A stretch of DNA of 64,000 nt from Thalassotalea insulae. GTDB lineage: Bacteria > Pseudomonadota > Gammaproteobacteria > Enterobacterales > Alteromonadaceae. Position numbers and translations under genes: made by a program. This document shows positions 63,842 through 64,000 of the stretch, one piece after another. The notes under the pieces are model-generated. The model made no database searches. It was not told the origin of the DNA and was given only the letters and a program-made list of their open reading frames with translations. The DNA is taken from the NCBI RefSeq assembly GCF_030161395.1, contig NZ_BSST01000001.1, forward strand, positions 1,302,001 through 1,366,000, read 5' to 3'. Position 1 is the stretch's first letter, and each line of letters begins with the position of its first letter.

Positions 63842-64000
63842 CAGCTAACCTGAATATCAGCAATCCGTCGCTTAGTTGCTCTCGGCTGCTCAGCCGCCAC
63901 AGTAAATTCAGGCCAATGCGCTTGCATATCAACAATAAACGCGGATGACGGTGCACAACCGCGACATTTATCAACAGTCACTTTGATCCCCAAAGCATCC
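63841..64000 (-). CDS. imuA: ImuA, C-terminal end (cut by window edge)
   Basis: Only the last 52 codons are in the window; the frame is open through the window edge. The visible end contains a RecA-fold-like strand and helix (IKVTVDKCRGCAPSSAFIVD) and finishes with a basic tail (RATKRRIADIQVS). ImuA is a RecA-like partner of ImuB and DnaE2. The assignment comes mainly from position, since it overlaps the imuB start by one base, and from cassette order. The SOS promoter would lie outside the window. Confidence 0.75.
   Translation of the reverse strand, partial: DALGIKVTVDKCRGCAPSSAFIVDMQAHWPEFTVAAEQPRATKRRIADIQVS

Overview
The window is about 40% GC and reads as a chromosomal segment of a marine gammaproteobacterium of the order Alteromonadales, most likely the family Colwelliaceae (Thalassotalea or Colwellia type). 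The reasons are the csrD/mshH to msh to mreBCD-maf-rng-yhdP-tldD gene order, the rnr-motX neighbourhood, an S6-PriB-S18-L9 operon, an imuA-imuB-dnaE2 cassette and a PEP-CTERM protein. This is inference from protein resemblance and gene order; no database search was run. I see no prophage, insertion sequence, tRNA, rRNA or CRISPR array.

Layout. 1-1028: 3' part of a chemoreceptor. 1094-12095 (minus): cell-shape and envelope block mreB, then mreC-mreD-maf-rng-yhdP-nitrilase-tldD, mostly with overlapping or touching genes. 12280-30010 (minus): a complete MSHA type IV pilus cluster, mshI-I2-J-K-L-M-N-E-G-F-B-A-(second MshA-like pilin)-C-D-O-P, followed beyond a terminator and a 455-bp gap by mshQ. 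30130-32683: a PLP enzyme converging on csrD/mshH. 32829-34306 (minus): ribosomal operon rpsF-priB-rpsR-rplI. 34463-36690: two divergent orphan periplasmic binding proteins. 36698-40652 (minus): motX, rnr, rlmB. 40855-43114: a diguanylate cyclase and HD-GYP pair. 43124-48886 (minus): M28 peptidase and an RND efflux permease with its fusion protein. 48984-51006 (minus): an MBL-fold protein, erpA and a DUF6776 protein. 51075-55760 (plus): ClC channel or transporter, hemJ, pyrB, hemL. 55858-57592 (minus): small accessory proteins. 57870-58694 (minus): rplM-rpsI. 58909-64000 (minus): the imuA-imuB-dnaE2 mutasome with a small downstream gene.

How the parts connect. The MSHA assembly ATPase MshE carries two copies of the N-terminal repeat that binds cyclic di-GMP in its homologues. 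The window also encodes enzymes predicted to make (GGDEF) and degrade (HD-GYP) cyclic di-GMP, and a CsrD-type degenerate GGDEF-EAL protein, so signal synthesis, turnover and pilus motor lie within 20 kb. The most unusual points are: (1) rnr has no ATG, GTG or TTG codon upstream of its conserved N-terminus, so it may start at ATT or contain a sequence error; (2) the ClC protein keeps the gating glutamate but has valine where coupled Cl-/H+ exchangers have the internal proton glutamate; (3) an unrecognised basic protein sits 10 bp behind dnaE2; (4) a dispersed palindrome family; (5) a 5'-truncated MBL-fold gene; (6) matching terminator hairpins on both sides of a PEP-CTERM gene.
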